A DNA stretch of 51,157 nucleotides from Candidatus Dojkabacteria bacterium (lineage in GTDB: Bacteria > Patescibacteria > Dojkabacteria > SC72). Below, in pieces: positions 24,970-32,004 of this stretch. The DNA is taken from positions 1 through 51,157 of the forward strand of contig JALNYV010000012.1 in NCBI GenBank assembly GCA_023229785.1. The letters are read 5' to 3'. Position numbers and translations under genes: made by a program. The notes beneath the pieces were generated by a model, which was not told where the DNA came from, made no database searches, and was given only the letters and a program-made list of their open reading frames with translations. Position 1 is the first letter of the stretch; the number at the start of each line of letters is the position of its first letter.

Positions 24970-26243
24970 AAAGAGCACTTCTTAACGCAGAATCTCCAGT
25001 GAAGTTCGCTGAGTTCCAAGAGATAGCAGACCAATGGATGCTTCAAGCAGATCCACATGTTCTGAAGATTATGTCTGCAAGTATCGTTGCAAATAAGCTC
25101 CCTGGCGACCCAGTGTGGATTTTCCTCGTTGGTCCATCGGGAGGAGGTAAAACAATGATACTCTCAATGTTCAATCAGCTTGATGATATCTATCAGTTAT
25201 CAAACCTTACTCCAAATACGTTTGTATCAGGACAGCGCAATGTTCCAGGACTTCTCTATGAAATCAATGGGAAGATTCTGACATTCAAAGACTTCACTAC
25301 TATTCTCCAACTATACCAAGAAGCGCGTAATGAGATCATGTCTCAGATGCGTGAAATTTATGATGGAAGTTATAAGAAGAAGTATGGTACCGGAGAAGAA
25401 CGTGACTGGGTTGGAAAGATAGGGTTCATCGCCGGAGTTACTACCGTTATCGATGTTACATCACAAATCTACTCAGCACTTGGAGAGCGGTTCATTCAAT
25501 ATCGCCTAATTACTCCTGATAGAAAGGCAGTTGGAATGCATTCAATAGACAACTCTTCACGAAAGAAAGCGGTTCAAGATGATATAAAAAACAAAGTACA
25601 AGAGTACTTCGCGCGTTATATACATGGCGTAGTAGCAACAATCGATCCCGAAGAGGAAGTAGGAACTTCCCACGAGCAGAAGGAAAAACTTGTTCGAATC
25701 ACTGACTTCATAACACTCGCCCGAAGTCCTGTTATGCGCGATGGTGGACCATCCAGAGAAATCTATTTCAAGCCATCAAGTGAGATGCCTACCCGATTCA
25801 CACAACAATTGAACCATCTCTGTATGGCACTCATGATAATGAATCGATATGAAACGGGGAACGCGGAACTCACTGACGATGATGAGTTGTCTATTTATAA
25901 AGTAGCACTTGATTCTATTCCTATGATGAGGAGAATCATGCTACAGAAAATTACTCAATACGATCAATCGAGCACCGTAATGGTTGCAACACTTACCAAC
26001 TATCCAACAAGCACTACTAAGAGAATTCTTGAAGAGCTCAACGTACTTGGTCTTGTTGACAGAATAAAAGACAAGGGAAAGAAGTCTGACTTATGGAAGA
26101 TTAAAGATGAGTACCGGTCAATCATGGAAGAGTACGATCACATCGTACCAGTGGATGAGGCAGAGCGAGAGATAAAAGAAAAGGAGGTCGCAGAACTCGA
26201 GGACCTTTGGAATGCAATGGGTTTAGATCCTGAACAACAGTAA
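24948..26243 (+). CDS. AAA+ ATPase, probable replicative helicase
   Basis: 431 residues from ATG 24948; the frame runs further upstream inside the primase gene but only as out-of-frame sequence. Walker A GPSGGGKT (62-69), Walker B-like KILTFKDF (109-116), sensor IAGVTTVID (161-169) and an Arg in GERFIQYR (180-187) form an ordered P-loop core. The C-terminus has a winged helix (TKRILEELNVLGLVDRIKDK) and an acidic tail. With the primase finger gene it forms the replication unit. SF3-like helicase is the best guess. Confidence 0.7.
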   Translation: MPKESEIKRALLNAESPVKFAEFQEIADQWMLQADPHVLKIMSASIVANKLPGDPVWIFLVGPSGGGKTMILSMFNQLDDIYQLSNLTPNTFVSGQRNVPGLLYEINGKILTFKDFTTILQLYQEARNEIMSQMREIYDGSYKKKYGTGEERDWVGKIGFIAGVTTVIDVTSQIYSALGERFIQYRLITPDRKAVGMHSIDNSSRKKAVQDDIKNKVQEYFARYIHGVVATIDPEEEVGTSHEQKEKLVRITDFITLARSPVMRDGGPSREIYFKPSSEMPTRFTQQLNHLCMALMIMNRYETGNAELTDDDELSIYKVALDSIPMMRRIMLQKITQYDQSSTVMVATLTNYPTSTTKRILEELNVLGLVDRIKDKGKKSDLWKIKDEYRSIMEEYDHIVPVDEAEREIKEKEVAELEDLWNAMGLDPEQQ

Positions 26244-26259
26244 TATTTTTAATATATCC

Positions 26260-26550
26260 ATGATTACTCAATCGGATAAAGAAAGAATGATAGAAATGTA
26301 TGATTCAGGAATGGGACTTTCAGAGCTCGCCAGGATATTTCATTTATATCACACCACTATCCTCTATCACATAAAGAATAGGGATAAAAGAATAACCAAG
26401 ATGAGCCACGCAATAATTAACACGGAAAAAACGCTCAAATACTCCGATTACTGTGACATCGCAAAGCGCACGATGCTTATTAGAGACGAGAGGGGAAAGG
26501 TAATTAATAAGAAATATATAACTGGTAAGTTGCCCCCACCTGTGCTATAA
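26260..26550 (+). CDS. HTH DNA-binding protein
   Basis: 96 residues. Residues 5-40 (KERMIEMYDSGMGLSELARIFHLYHTTILYHIKN) form a resolvase/Hin-type helix-turn-helix. The remaining 55 residues are basic and unknown. It may be a replication initiator accessory or a regulator of late or lysis genes. Its stop codon lies inside the TATAAT of the endolysin promoter. Confidence 0.65.
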   Translation: MITQSDKERMIEMYDSGMGLSELARIFHLYHTTILYHIKNRDKRITKMSHAIINTEKTLKYSDYCDIAKRTMLIRDERGKVINKKYITGKLPPPVL

Positions 26551-26551
26551 T
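26541..26551 (+). promoter_or_regulatory. Extended -10 promoter of the lysis genes
   Basis: TGTGCTATAAT with the -10 at 26546-26551; the HTH gene stop TAA is embedded in it. The endolysin ATG (26560) is 8 bases downstream. No convincing -35, as is usual for extended -10 promoters. Confidence 0.6.
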
Positions 26552-26559
26552 GTAGGTAT

Positions 26560-27618
26560 ATGAATAGGAAAAACCTATATGTTTTGTTACTTCAAAACAA
26601 TATAGTATTAGACACTTCCCAAATAGACCAGTACAAAGACTGGATATTTCGCAAGACGCCGTTCACTCCAATAGTAGAGGTTAAGGATATTAAGATTCCG
26701 CTTACCTTCGACCACTTCCAAGTAAATGGATTCACACATACGGGCACGTCACAATATGTGCGCGAACTCATAAGGGATATTATCCCAGAGAACAAGTATG
26801 CGATTGTAATACACACATATCCTCGTCCGGCACTCATAGACGGTCCATTTGCTGATGCGGTAACGCATTCAGTCCTCTATAGTAATGCATGCCTCGTAGA
26901 ACTCTCAGTGAGCAATAAGTCATATGGGACGTTATATCAAGATCTCACACACGAGACGATACATTGTTGCTGGAAGATGCTTCAAATTAAGTACAATCTA
27001 TCTGCAACAAATGACACCATGGACACATATTATAAGGATGATGAGATAGAGGCGTCAGATGGTAACAGAGAGCAAAATTTGATACAATTAAGTAGGTATT
27101 GGGATCAATTGCAAGTTGCCTTTGCTCCTCCATTACTTATAAGGATCATCGATATCCTCAAACAATTAATAATAAAACAAACACAATTTAACGCTATGAA
27201 CAATATTGTAAATAATGATGTTATCAGACCGGAGATAGTAAAATCGGAGAAATGGGGAGATTATCCTGATGAATTAAAAAGAGATCTTATAAAGAAAACA
27301 AAACTCATGTGTATCCAGGAAGAGGTTGGAGCGATGATGACCAATGAAATCGTTGCTACTATATATGCGGAATCGGGTTTTAATCCTTACTGCGTAAATA
27401 GAACAAATAAAGATGGGACACTCGATTATGGTATCATCCAAGCAAATACTCATTGGTATATAGGGGAAGGAAAGCCAATTGCAAGTGTAGATGAGGCATT
27501 AAATAATCCAGAGAAATGTATACTCGTGATGATAAAACGATTTAAACAAAACGGAGCAAATGATTGGGTAGCACACAAAAACGGAAACTATAAGAATTAT
27601 TTAAACAAGGTCGTATAA
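26560..27618 (+). CDS. Two-domain endolysin: HExxH domain plus lysozyme-like domain
   Basis: 352 residues. The N-terminal 200 residues include LTHETIHCCWK, an HExxH zinc-site motif at H131-E132-H135, suggesting a metallopeptidase. The C-terminal part (about 255-352) reads IYAESGFNPYCVN (Glu 271 the likely acid), DYGIIQANTHWY and NDWVAHKNGNYKNYL, the pattern of lytic transglycosylase/lysozyme folds. No signal peptide, so it would need the holin, encoded 21 bases downstream. The peptidase activity is inferred from one motif only. Confidence 0.7.
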   Translation: MNRKNLYVLLLQNNIVLDTSQIDQYKDWIFRKTPFTPIVEVKDIKIPLTFDHFQVNGFTHTGTSQYVRELIRDIIPENKYAIVIHTYPRPALIDGPFADAVTHSVLYSNACLVELSVSNKSYGTLYQDLTHETIHCCWKMLQIKYNLSATNDTMDTYYKDDEIEASDGNREQNLIQLSRYWDQLQVAFAPPLLIRIIDILKQLIIKQTQFNAMNNIVNNDVIRPEIVKSEKWGDYPDELKRDLIKKTKLMCIQEEVGAMMTNEIVATIYAESGFNPYCVNRTNKDGTLDYGIIQANTHWYIGEGKPIASVDEALNNPEKCILVMIKRFKQNGANDWVAHKNGNYKNYLNKVV

Positions 27619-27639
27619 AACAAAATTTTATAAAAATAT

Positions 27640-27867
27640 ATGAACGGATCAATAAGCAAAGAATTAAATTCAATAGATTGGAAGAAGATAGGTACTGGCG
27701 CACTCATTGCAGTCATTGGAGCGTTACTCACCTACCTCACCCAAGTTGTTAGTGGATTGGATCTTGGAGCATTTACTCCAATAGTAGTATCAGGATGGTC
27801 AATCCTCGCAAACATTACAAGAAAGTGGATAACTGACTATTCCACTCAACAAGAAGTTGTTGTATAA
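27640..27867 (+). CDS. Holin
   Basis: 75 residues with two hydrophobic segments (about 18-38, IGTGALIAVIGALLTYLTQVV, and 45-61, AFTPIVVSGWSILANI) and a charged C-terminus. Size, topology and place after the endolysin fit a class II type holin. Last gene of the rightward replication-lysis block; a strong terminator follows. The stop TAA is inside a TATAAT. Confidence 0.8.
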   Translation: MNGSISKELNSIDWKKIGTGALIAVIGALLTYLTQVVSGLDLGAFTPIVVSGWSILANITRKWITDYSTQQEVVV

Positions 27868-27868
27868 T
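27863..27868 (+). promoter_or_regulatory. -10 box overlapping the holin stop codon
   Basis: TATAAT at 27863-27868 contains the holin TAA. It would start a transcript of about 140 nt ending at the terminator at 27987-28017. No good -35. Confidence 0.4.
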
Positions 27869-27874
27869 GTAAGC

Positions 27875-28017
27875 AGACTAGCGTAGTAGGAATCAAGTAA
27901 TAAACAAGTTCGCCACTACATAGTTCAAACTATTTCTTTCTCGCGACATCGAAGACAATATAACGACTCGTTTGGGAGAAAAAAATAACACCACTCTTTA
28001 ATTAGGGTGGTGTTTTT
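27875..28017 (+). ncRNA. Candidate small RNA or holin 3' UTR
   Basis: No gene on the plus strand here. It contains a hairpin ATAGT-TCAA-ACTAT (about 27921-27934) and GTAGT/ACTAC arms before it, then the terminator. It could be a separate sRNA from the TATAAT at 27863, or only the end of the lysis mRNA. Confidence 0.35.
27987..28017. terminator. Strong bidirectional terminator
   Basis: Perfect 8-bp stem AACACCAC / GTGGTGTT (27987-27994, 28007-28014) followed by TTTTT on the plus strand and by TTATTTTTTT on the minus strand. It ends the lysis operon and leftward transcription from the island. Confidence 0.85.
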
Positions 28018-28180
28018 ATATCCGCTCTATGAGGACTATTTTGCGTTCATATACAGAATAGGTAATCTTTCTATCCTTTTTAACAAAGGTAAAGTATTTA
28101 GCTGGTCTGAATTTAGGAGACATACCATATTCGATGTCGGAAATCGACCAACCAAGCCTTATAAATTTCGTCCAATTCAT
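28016..28180 (-). CDS. 54-residue basic protein with a Shine-Dalgarno site
   Basis: ATG at 28180, stop at 28016-28018. The start is MNWTKFIRLGWSISDIEYG and the end basic (RKITYSVYERKIVLIERI). GGAGG (28186-28190) lies 6 bases before the ATG; this is the only clear Shine-Dalgarno site I found. A TATAAT sits at 28220-28225. The gene runs into the bidirectional terminator. Function unknown. Confidence 0.6.
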   Translation of the reverse strand: MNWTKFIRLGWSISDIEYGMSPKFRPAKYFTFVKKDRKITYSVYERKIVLIERI

Positions 28181-28219
28181 TTTGAACCTCCAAGTTCATA
28201 ATTTATTAATGATGGTCTA

Positions 28220-28225
28220 ATTATA
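28220..28225 (-). promoter_or_regulatory. -10 box of the 28016-28180 gene
   Basis: TATGGTATAAT reading leftward, about 40 bases before the ATG, giving a leader of about 33 nt that includes GGAGG. Confidence 0.5.
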
Positions 28226-28237
28226 CCATAAAAACAC

Positions 28238-28628
28238 TAAATAGTGCAGAGAAGATTTGTATACATCCATTTAGGATTACTCCAGTTTCACAACGGACTT
28301 CTTCCAGAGGTAGCTATCTTGGCTCTAATACCTTTTACAACACTTAAATATTAGAGTTGCGTTTGTGAAGCATCTGTCTTTGTGTAAGACCTGCACTATT
28401 TAATGTTCTTTAGGTAGTAAGGACTGGTAAGGGGTTCAACCAAGAAGTATTCCCTTTTGTTTTCTGAACCAGTCCCAGCATATTCATAAGTTCACTTGGC
28501 TTCTAGTTTTTGAATATGTCTACCTTGTGAGTTTTAACACCCACATAGAGAGATACTTTGCTTTTCAGTTTATATGTGAGATTTTCAACCGAATAGGCTT
28601 CCGCCCACAAAACACTCTCTCTAGGTGG
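28238..28628 (+). ncRNA. Large multi-helix non-coding RNA candidate
   Basis: No convincing gene in 391 bases, but many nested perfect arms: 28238-28249/28391-28402 (12 bp), 28287-28293/28363-28369 (7), 28323-28330/28349-28356 (8), 28421-28428/28468-28475 (8), 28479-28486/28511-28518 (8), 28542-28547/28573-28578 (6) and 28520-28525/28623-28628 (6, one G-U). Wobble extensions read as G-U on the plus strand and would be C-A on the minus, so a rightward RNA is favoured. A weak promoter (TTGAAC 28182, TATTAA 28204) lies upstream. Size and layout recall large ornate phage RNAs such as GOLLD or ROOL; no match is claimed. Confidence 0.6.
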
Positions 28629-28631
28629 ATA

Positions 28632-28778
28632 CTAAAGAAGGGAACTAATCAATGTTAAACCTATAGCAAGAATTATAAGTAAAAAAACAAATTCATCACC
28701 TGTAATCAATAAGTGTTTTTTGTTCCATTCATAGTCGGACATTTCTAGTTTTTTTTGATATTCTTCTATTGTTTCCAT
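28632..28778 (-). CDS. 48-residue small membrane protein
   Basis: ATG at 28778, stop TAG at 28632-28634. A charged N-terminal helix (METIEEYQKKLEMSDYEW) is followed by a C-terminal membrane segment (FVFLLIILAIGLTLISSLL). TATAAA ends 5 bases before the ATG, with an operator-like TTTACACA in the spacer. Tail-anchored toxin, lysis regulator or superinfection protein are possible; function unknown. Confidence 0.5.
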   Translation of the reverse strand: METIEEYQKKLEMSDYEWNKKHLLITGDEFVFLLIILAIGLTLISSLL

Positions 28779-28796
28779 ATAATTTTATAATCTCTT

Positions 28797-28900
28797 ATTT
28801 ACACAAACAAATTTAATTATTTAACATTAATGTATAAATTTTATAATAATAATCAGTAAATTACGACTATATGTTTTGTAATTATTTAACATTGTGTAAA
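28797..28900. repeat. AT-rich segment with inverted and direct repeats
   Basis: Inverted arms TTTACACAA (28798-28806) and TTGTGTAAA (28892-28900) enclose two exact copies of TAATTATTTAACATT (28814-28828, 28879-28893). The 8-mer TGTGTAAA also occurs at the early promoter (38286). Possible operator region or origin-type element. Confidence 0.5.
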
Positions 28901-28955
28901 CAATTTATTTAACTCTAGCATTTAGTACGTTACTAATTGTAATGTACTATCCTTT

Positions 28956-29037
28956 TGGCGGAAACTCATAGAATTGAACTATGATATTGTAGGAATTATG
29001 TTAAGAGCCCACGCACACAATCCATACCCTTGTTTCC
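28956..29037 (-). ncRNA. tRNA-like element
   Basis: Reading leftward, GGAAACA (29037-29031) pairs at 6 of 7 positions with AGTTTCC (28966-28960), followed by G and CCA. A perfect T-arm lies inside (CATAG-TTCAATT-CTATG). The D and anticodon arms do not fold normally; instead ATTGT pairs with ACAAT. It may be a decayed tRNA or a tRNA mimic. The TATAAT at 29092 would transcribe it. Confidence 0.4.
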
Positions 29038-29040
29038 AAT

Positions 29041-29071
29041 CCTCGCACTATGCAGATCTCATAGTTTGAGG
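29041..29071. other. Hairpin at the 5' end of the tRNA-like transcript
   Basis: CCTC / GAGG plus ACTATG / CATAGT with a 2x2 internal loop and 7-base apical loop, just downstream (leftward) of the TATAAT at 29092-29097. It would form the 5' domain of the leftward RNA. Confidence 0.4.
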
Positions 29072-29091
29072 AGGTCGAACCTAACACGATC

Positions 29092-29101
29092 ATTATAGCA
29101 C
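29092..29101 (-). promoter_or_regulatory. Leftward -10 box overlapping a stop codon
   Basis: GTGCTATAAT read leftward (TATAAT 29097-29092). The stop TAA of the 29093-29350 gene is embedded in it. It would drive the tRNA-like RNA. Confidence 0.45.
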
Positions 29102-29350
29102 TTTTTTATACTTCTTTCTACATTCCTTGCATAACTTATATGGGCGATTACTAAGATTTAAATCAGCATCCGAAAACTTTGATTTACAGTATAGGCATAT
29201 ACGCGGGTTTTTGAATGTTATATGTTTGCCCTCTTTCACTTTTAAACTCTTATATAATATGTCTAGATTCCCGCCACCTAGTATTTTTCCATCTGGTGTT
29301 GGAGCCATCCATAGTATATTAAGATAATTTTTTTTCTTTGTGTGTTTCAT
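29093..29350 (-). CDS. Small zinc-ribbon protein
   Basis: 85 residues. CLYCKS and CKECRKK form two Cys pairs of a zinc ribbon in the second half; the first half (NILWMAPTPDGKILGGGNLD) is unrecognised. Last of the leftward small-gene cluster. Likely a nucleic-acid or protein-binding early protein. Confidence 0.6.
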   Translation of the reverse strand: MKHTKKKNYLNILWMAPTPDGKILGGGNLDILYKSLKVKEGKHITFKNPRICLYCKSKFSDADLNLSNRPYKLCKECRKKYKKVL

Positions 29351-29366
29351 ATCTCTAATATCCCAT

Positions 29367-29669
29367 TCAAAAAGCTAATTGTTTAACATTCTCGATTTGT
29401 TTTCTTAACATTTCTGCGTACTCGAATGTTTCATAAGCAGAAATATCATCTCCGTCAAATACTGTCTCTTTATCAAACTTGCTAATCCTTATAGGTGCTT
29501 GAAATGGATATATTTCTTTTATTCCGTCATCTTTTATCCTATAAATTCGCATATAGTTTTGTTTAAGACCAAAATAATCTAAGCTCCAATAATGTTCCAA
29601 AAACCACTCTCCTGTATTATATTTTGCTACTAATTGTATCTTCTCCGTTAATTCTTTAAGTTCTTTCAT
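29367..29669 (-). CDS. Small early-region protein, unknown
   Basis: 100 residues, acidic, mixed alpha/beta (TGEWFLEHYWSLDYFG, KDDGIKEIYPFQAPIRI). No known motif. It lies between two zinc-binding small genes in the leftward cluster and starts 5 bases after the preceding stop. Confidence 0.55.
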   Translation of the reverse strand: MKELKELTEKIQLVAKYNTGEWFLEHYWSLDYFGLKQNYMRIYRIKDDGIKEIYPFQAPIRISKFDKETVFDGDDISAYETFEYAEMLRKQIENVKQLAF

Positions 29670-29674
29670 ATGTT

Positions 29675-29803
29675 TTAGTGTTTTAGGTTGTGCCTATCAC
29701 AACAATAATGGGATTTTTTTCGTTGTTTCTTTTTACAATCTTTGTACATACAAATACCTTCGTCAACGTGTTTTATTTTTATCTCTTTAAGTTCTTTGGT
29801 CAT
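29675..29803 (-). CDS. 42-residue Cys/His-rich protein
   Basis: ATG at 29803 overlaps the TGA of the upstream gene (ATGA); stop at 29675-29677. Cys/His pattern CMYKDC, then HYCCDRH, could bind one zinc ion. Highly basic. Too short for most gene finders, but the overlap and the coding context support it. Confidence 0.5.
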   Translation of the reverse strand: MTKELKEIKIKHVDEGICMYKDCKKKQRKKSHYCCDRHNLKH

Positions 29804-29976
29804 AGGTTAAAATTGTGTTTTAATATTGCTCCGCATCTATCACAAGTGATTGTACTATCCTTAAAGTTTTCACGATTTATCGCGAAGTGTTCTATTTCAA
29901 ACATTGTGAATAAAACTGGATTAAATTTATGTCCGAACTTTTTACAAATCCATTTTTTAATCTTTTTCATTCTCAT
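29800..29976 (-). CDS. 58-residue zinc-binding protein
   Basis: ATG at 29976, TGA at 29800-29802. Basic N-terminus (MRMKKIKKWICKKFGHKF) and a CDRCGA pair near the C-terminus; C11 and H16 could complete the site. It continues directly into the next gene by ATGA overlap. Function unknown. Confidence 0.5.
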   Translation of the reverse strand: MRMKKIKKWICKKFGHKFNPVLFTMFEIEHFAINRENFKDSTITCDRCGAILKHNFNL

Positions 29977-29995
29977 TCTTGTTTGGGTTGGGGGA

Positions 29996-30430
29996 CTAAT
30001 CCCACCATTCTGCTTTCTTTAACTTTCCCGACCATTTATGCGACATACTTGAACTTATAAACCCAGCGTAATCGCAACAAACAAACTGACCATTTAACAT
30101 ACCAAAGTTCCTATATTTCAAATCTCCGAAGAAAGATGGTATAAATTTTGGATATTGTTCTTTTGGTATTTTCTCTATCCTTTTCTGTAAAAGGAACATT
30201 CCACACTCACTAATTGCCACACACGGAGCAAACCATTTCGCTATACTTGTGTCTTTCACCATCATCCATATTTCATCCTCTAAAATATTTATATTCGGAG
30301 TTTCAACAGCACATTTTATAACTAAACTTTCATCTTGTTTATACACACCAACTTTTCTATGAATGCCAATACCCAATACCTCTCCAAGAAGTAACGTTTT
30401 TAAGTCCTCGTATTGTATTTCTTCTTTCAT
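29996..30430 (-). CDS. Minimal protein-kinase-like protein
   Basis: 144 residues. Kinase-like signposts in order: ESLVIKC (Lys 39), EDEIW (Glu 51/53), FGDLKYRNFG (D103, N108, like HxDLxxxN) and VCCDYAG (D120, like DFG). It is far shorter than normal kinases, so it may be a pseudokinase or a phage family with a reduced fold. It may phosphorylate or bind host proteins early in infection. I rate the fold call as moderate. Confidence 0.5.
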   Translation of the reverse strand: MKEEIQYEDLKTLLLGEVLGIGIHRKVGVYKQDESLVIKCAVETPNINILEDEIWMMVKDTSIAKWFAPCVAISECGMFLLQKRIEKIPKEQYPKFIPSFFGDLKYRNFGMLNGQFVCCDYAGFISSSMSHKWSGKLKKAEWWD

Positions 30431-30484
30431 AGTTATTGGTTAAATAGTTTCTTTGAGGGCTTCTCTTTGTTTCATTGTAGTAAA

Positions 30485-30961
30485 TTATTTATCTTCTACA
30501 ACCTTGTAGTTTTTTCCTGCGACTTTAAACTTAATATCCAAGGGACTAAAAGAGCTAAGTGTTTGAGTTCCAATATCTAACTTGCGAACGGCAAGAAACT
30601 GACAGACATCATCCCAATCGAGATCGAACCAAGTCAGACCCAGCCGACGCTTGCCACCATCGAAGAACAAAACCGACACGTAGCGGCTGCTGAAGGAATC
30701 AAGCCACATTTGTCCAAGAGCAACAACCCAATCCTTACCATTCCAATCTTTCCAATTAAGCATATCTTGAAGTGTTGCTGGTTCGTAGCCGTCCTTGTTC
30801 ATCTCTTCAATCACATCTTCTGACGAAATGTATTTATCAAAATGATATAACTTGTATTCAGATTCTTTCCAGTTTTTATTAAGTGGGAAGTTCTTTTCTG
30901 TGATGTTGTCGTTTACCCAATCTAATTTATTTTGTTTTATGAGTGCTTTTAATGATTTCAT
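30485..30961 (-). CDS. Hypothetical protein with NGKDWVVALG motif
   Basis: 158 residues. The segment KDGYEPATLQDMLNW and WNGKDWVVALGQMWL resemble hypothetical proteins I recall from Patescibacteria genomes. The middle of the gene has higher GC than its neighbours, which may mean transfer. ATG overlaps the preceding TGA. Function unknown. Confidence 0.55.
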   Translation of the reverse strand: MKSLKALIKQNKLDWVNDNITEKNFPLNKNWKESEYKLYHFDKYISSEDVIEEMNKDGYEPATLQDMLNWKDWNGKDWVVALGQMWLDSFSSRYVSVLFFDGGKRRLGLTWFDLDWDDVCQFLAVRKLDIGTQTLSSFSPLDIKFKVAGKNYKVVEDK

Positions 30962-31215
30962 TGTAGTAGTTTTTGTTGCAAACTTGTTAGACGACTTGTT
31001 GGTGTTCCCTCTTGATTACAGATTATCATTTCATTTGCTATTGCGAGGTTTATCTTCTCCCTATTCTCTTGTTGTATTCTAGTGGCTTGGAGGGAGAGTT
31101 GATTCGAAATGAAGTGTTTGACTGTTTCTACTGTTTTTGGATATTCTTTTATTAGTTGGGGAAAATAATCATCAAACTTTTTCTTCCACTCACTCTCATT
31201 GGTTTTGTTTGGCAT
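30958..31215 (-). CDS. Small helical protein
   Basis: 85 residues from ATG 31215 (MPNKTNESEWKKKFDDYF). A longer frame to 31269 overlaps the upstream gene and is unlikely. Charged, helical. The DNA around its start (31197-31225) is repeated exactly at 32306-32334. Confidence 0.5.
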   Translation of the reverse strand: MPNKTNESEWKKKFDDYFPQLIKEYPKTVETVKHFISNQLSLQATRIQQENREKINLAIANEMIICNQEGTPTSRLTSLQQKLLQ

Positions 31216-31225
31216 AGGGTTAGTT
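31197..31225. repeat. 29-bp exact repeat at a gene start, copy 1
   Basis: Identical to 32306-32334; covers the stop region of the upstream gene and the first codons (MPNKTN) of the 30958-31215 gene. Confidence 0.85.
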
Positions 31226-31421
31226 ATTGTAAATTCCAAGTTCCATCTTTTTTTATAACGAGCGACCACATATTTTCGTCTTCAATCGGAATATATATTT
31301 CTCCGTCTGATGGAAAGAAACTGGCATTTAATTTTAGGTTGTTTATTGCTCCATTAACAAATTTTTCCCAATACTTACTTTCTTTTGGCTTATATTCAAT
31401 TTTTGTTTTTGAGTTTTTCAT
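31224..31421 (-). CDS. Small protein, unknown
   Basis: 65 residues: KPKESKYWEKFVNGAINNL helix then FPSDGEIYIPIEDENMWSLVIKKDGTWNL, probably a small beta sheet. Leftward cluster, 8 bases before the next start. No family recognised. Confidence 0.5.
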   Translation of the reverse strand: MKNSKTKIEYKPKESKYWEKFVNGAINNLKLNASFFPSDGEIYIPIEDENMWSLVIKKDGTWNLQ

Positions 31422-31426
31422 TCTAT

Positions 31427-31552
31427 TTATCTTCTTGTTTGAGAGACCTTTTGGTGTTGAATAACTCGTTTTAATCCTATTCTTATTCCTAAAATTAATC
31501 CCAATAAAAAACCTCCAATTAAAATCATTACTAATGGTATTATTATATTCAT
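31427..31552 (-). CDS. 41-residue single-pass membrane protein
   Basis: ATG at 31552, stop at 31427-31429. Hydrophobic N-terminal segment (IIIPLVMILIGGFLLGLILGI) and basic C-terminus (RVIQHQKVSQTRR). It fills the gap between two neighbouring genes with short spacings. Function unknown. Confidence 0.5.
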   Translation of the reverse strand: MNIIIPLVMILIGGFLLGLILGIRIGLKRVIQHQKVSQTRR

Positions 31553-31577
31553 ATCGTTTATTTATTACTGGTTAATG

Positions 31578-31805
31578 TTATTTCTGGGGGCTACTAAAAA
31601 CTTCTTGAATAATTGGCATCAATCTAAAATACAGTTTCTCTCTTAAGCTCTCCCACTCACCACTATCTTTTTCTGTAAAATACTCAGCTAAATATCCAGC
31701 TTGCTCCCATAAATTATCACAGTAGACTTTGTGTTTTCCTACAGTGCCTTTCATTCTCATATCAAGAATGGTTCGTTTTATTAAGAAATTTAGTATTATT
31801 TTCAT
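31578..31805 (-). CDS. Small protein, unknown
   Basis: 75 residues, helical, with aromatic residues (DNLWEQAGYLAEYFTEKDSGEWESL). No motif. Part of the leftward cluster. Confidence 0.5.
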   Translation of the reverse strand: MKIILNFLIKRTILDMRMKGTVGKHKVYCDNLWEQAGYLAEYFTEKDSGEWESLREKLYFRLMPIIQEVFSSPQK

Positions 31806-31833
31806 ATATCATTTTTCGCCTTTGATTTTCATA

Positions 31834-32004
31834 TCATTTTATCTTTATTTCATCTATTACATCTTCTAAAATTGCTCGCACAATATCTTGTTTAGTAACA
31901 TTATTCTCTTTCGCCAACTTACTGATAATATCAAAAACTCTAGTAGAACAACGTAATACCCCTATTATCTTGTCTGTTGATTTTTGTAGTCTTATTTCTT
32001 TCAT
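31834..32004 (-). CDS. 56-residue ribbon-helix-helix-like protein
   Basis: ATG at 32004, TGA at 31834-31836. A short strand (KEIRLQKS) then two helices with NVTKQDIVRAILEDVIDE, matching the RHH layout of Arc/CopG-type repressors. The start overlaps the end of the upstream gene by 4 bases (32001-32004). Possible small regulator. Confidence 0.5.
   Translation of the reverse strand: MKEIRLQKSTDKIIGVLRCSTRVFDIISKLAKENNVTKQDIVRAILEDVIDEIKIK

Noticed and set aside
28007..28201. Plus-strand open frame of 64 codons
   Set aside because: It starts inside a strong terminator and is antisense to the 54-residue gene that has a promoter and Shine-Dalgarno site.
28956..29037. Ordinary functional tRNA gene
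   Set aside because: Only acceptor and T-arm fold well; the best anticodon placement has at least two mismatches in five pairs.
29690..30022. Plus-strand open frame of 110 codons, hydrophobic
   Set aside because: It is the complement of two well supported small leftward genes (29675-29803, 29800-29976) with Cys/His motifs and an ATGA overlap.
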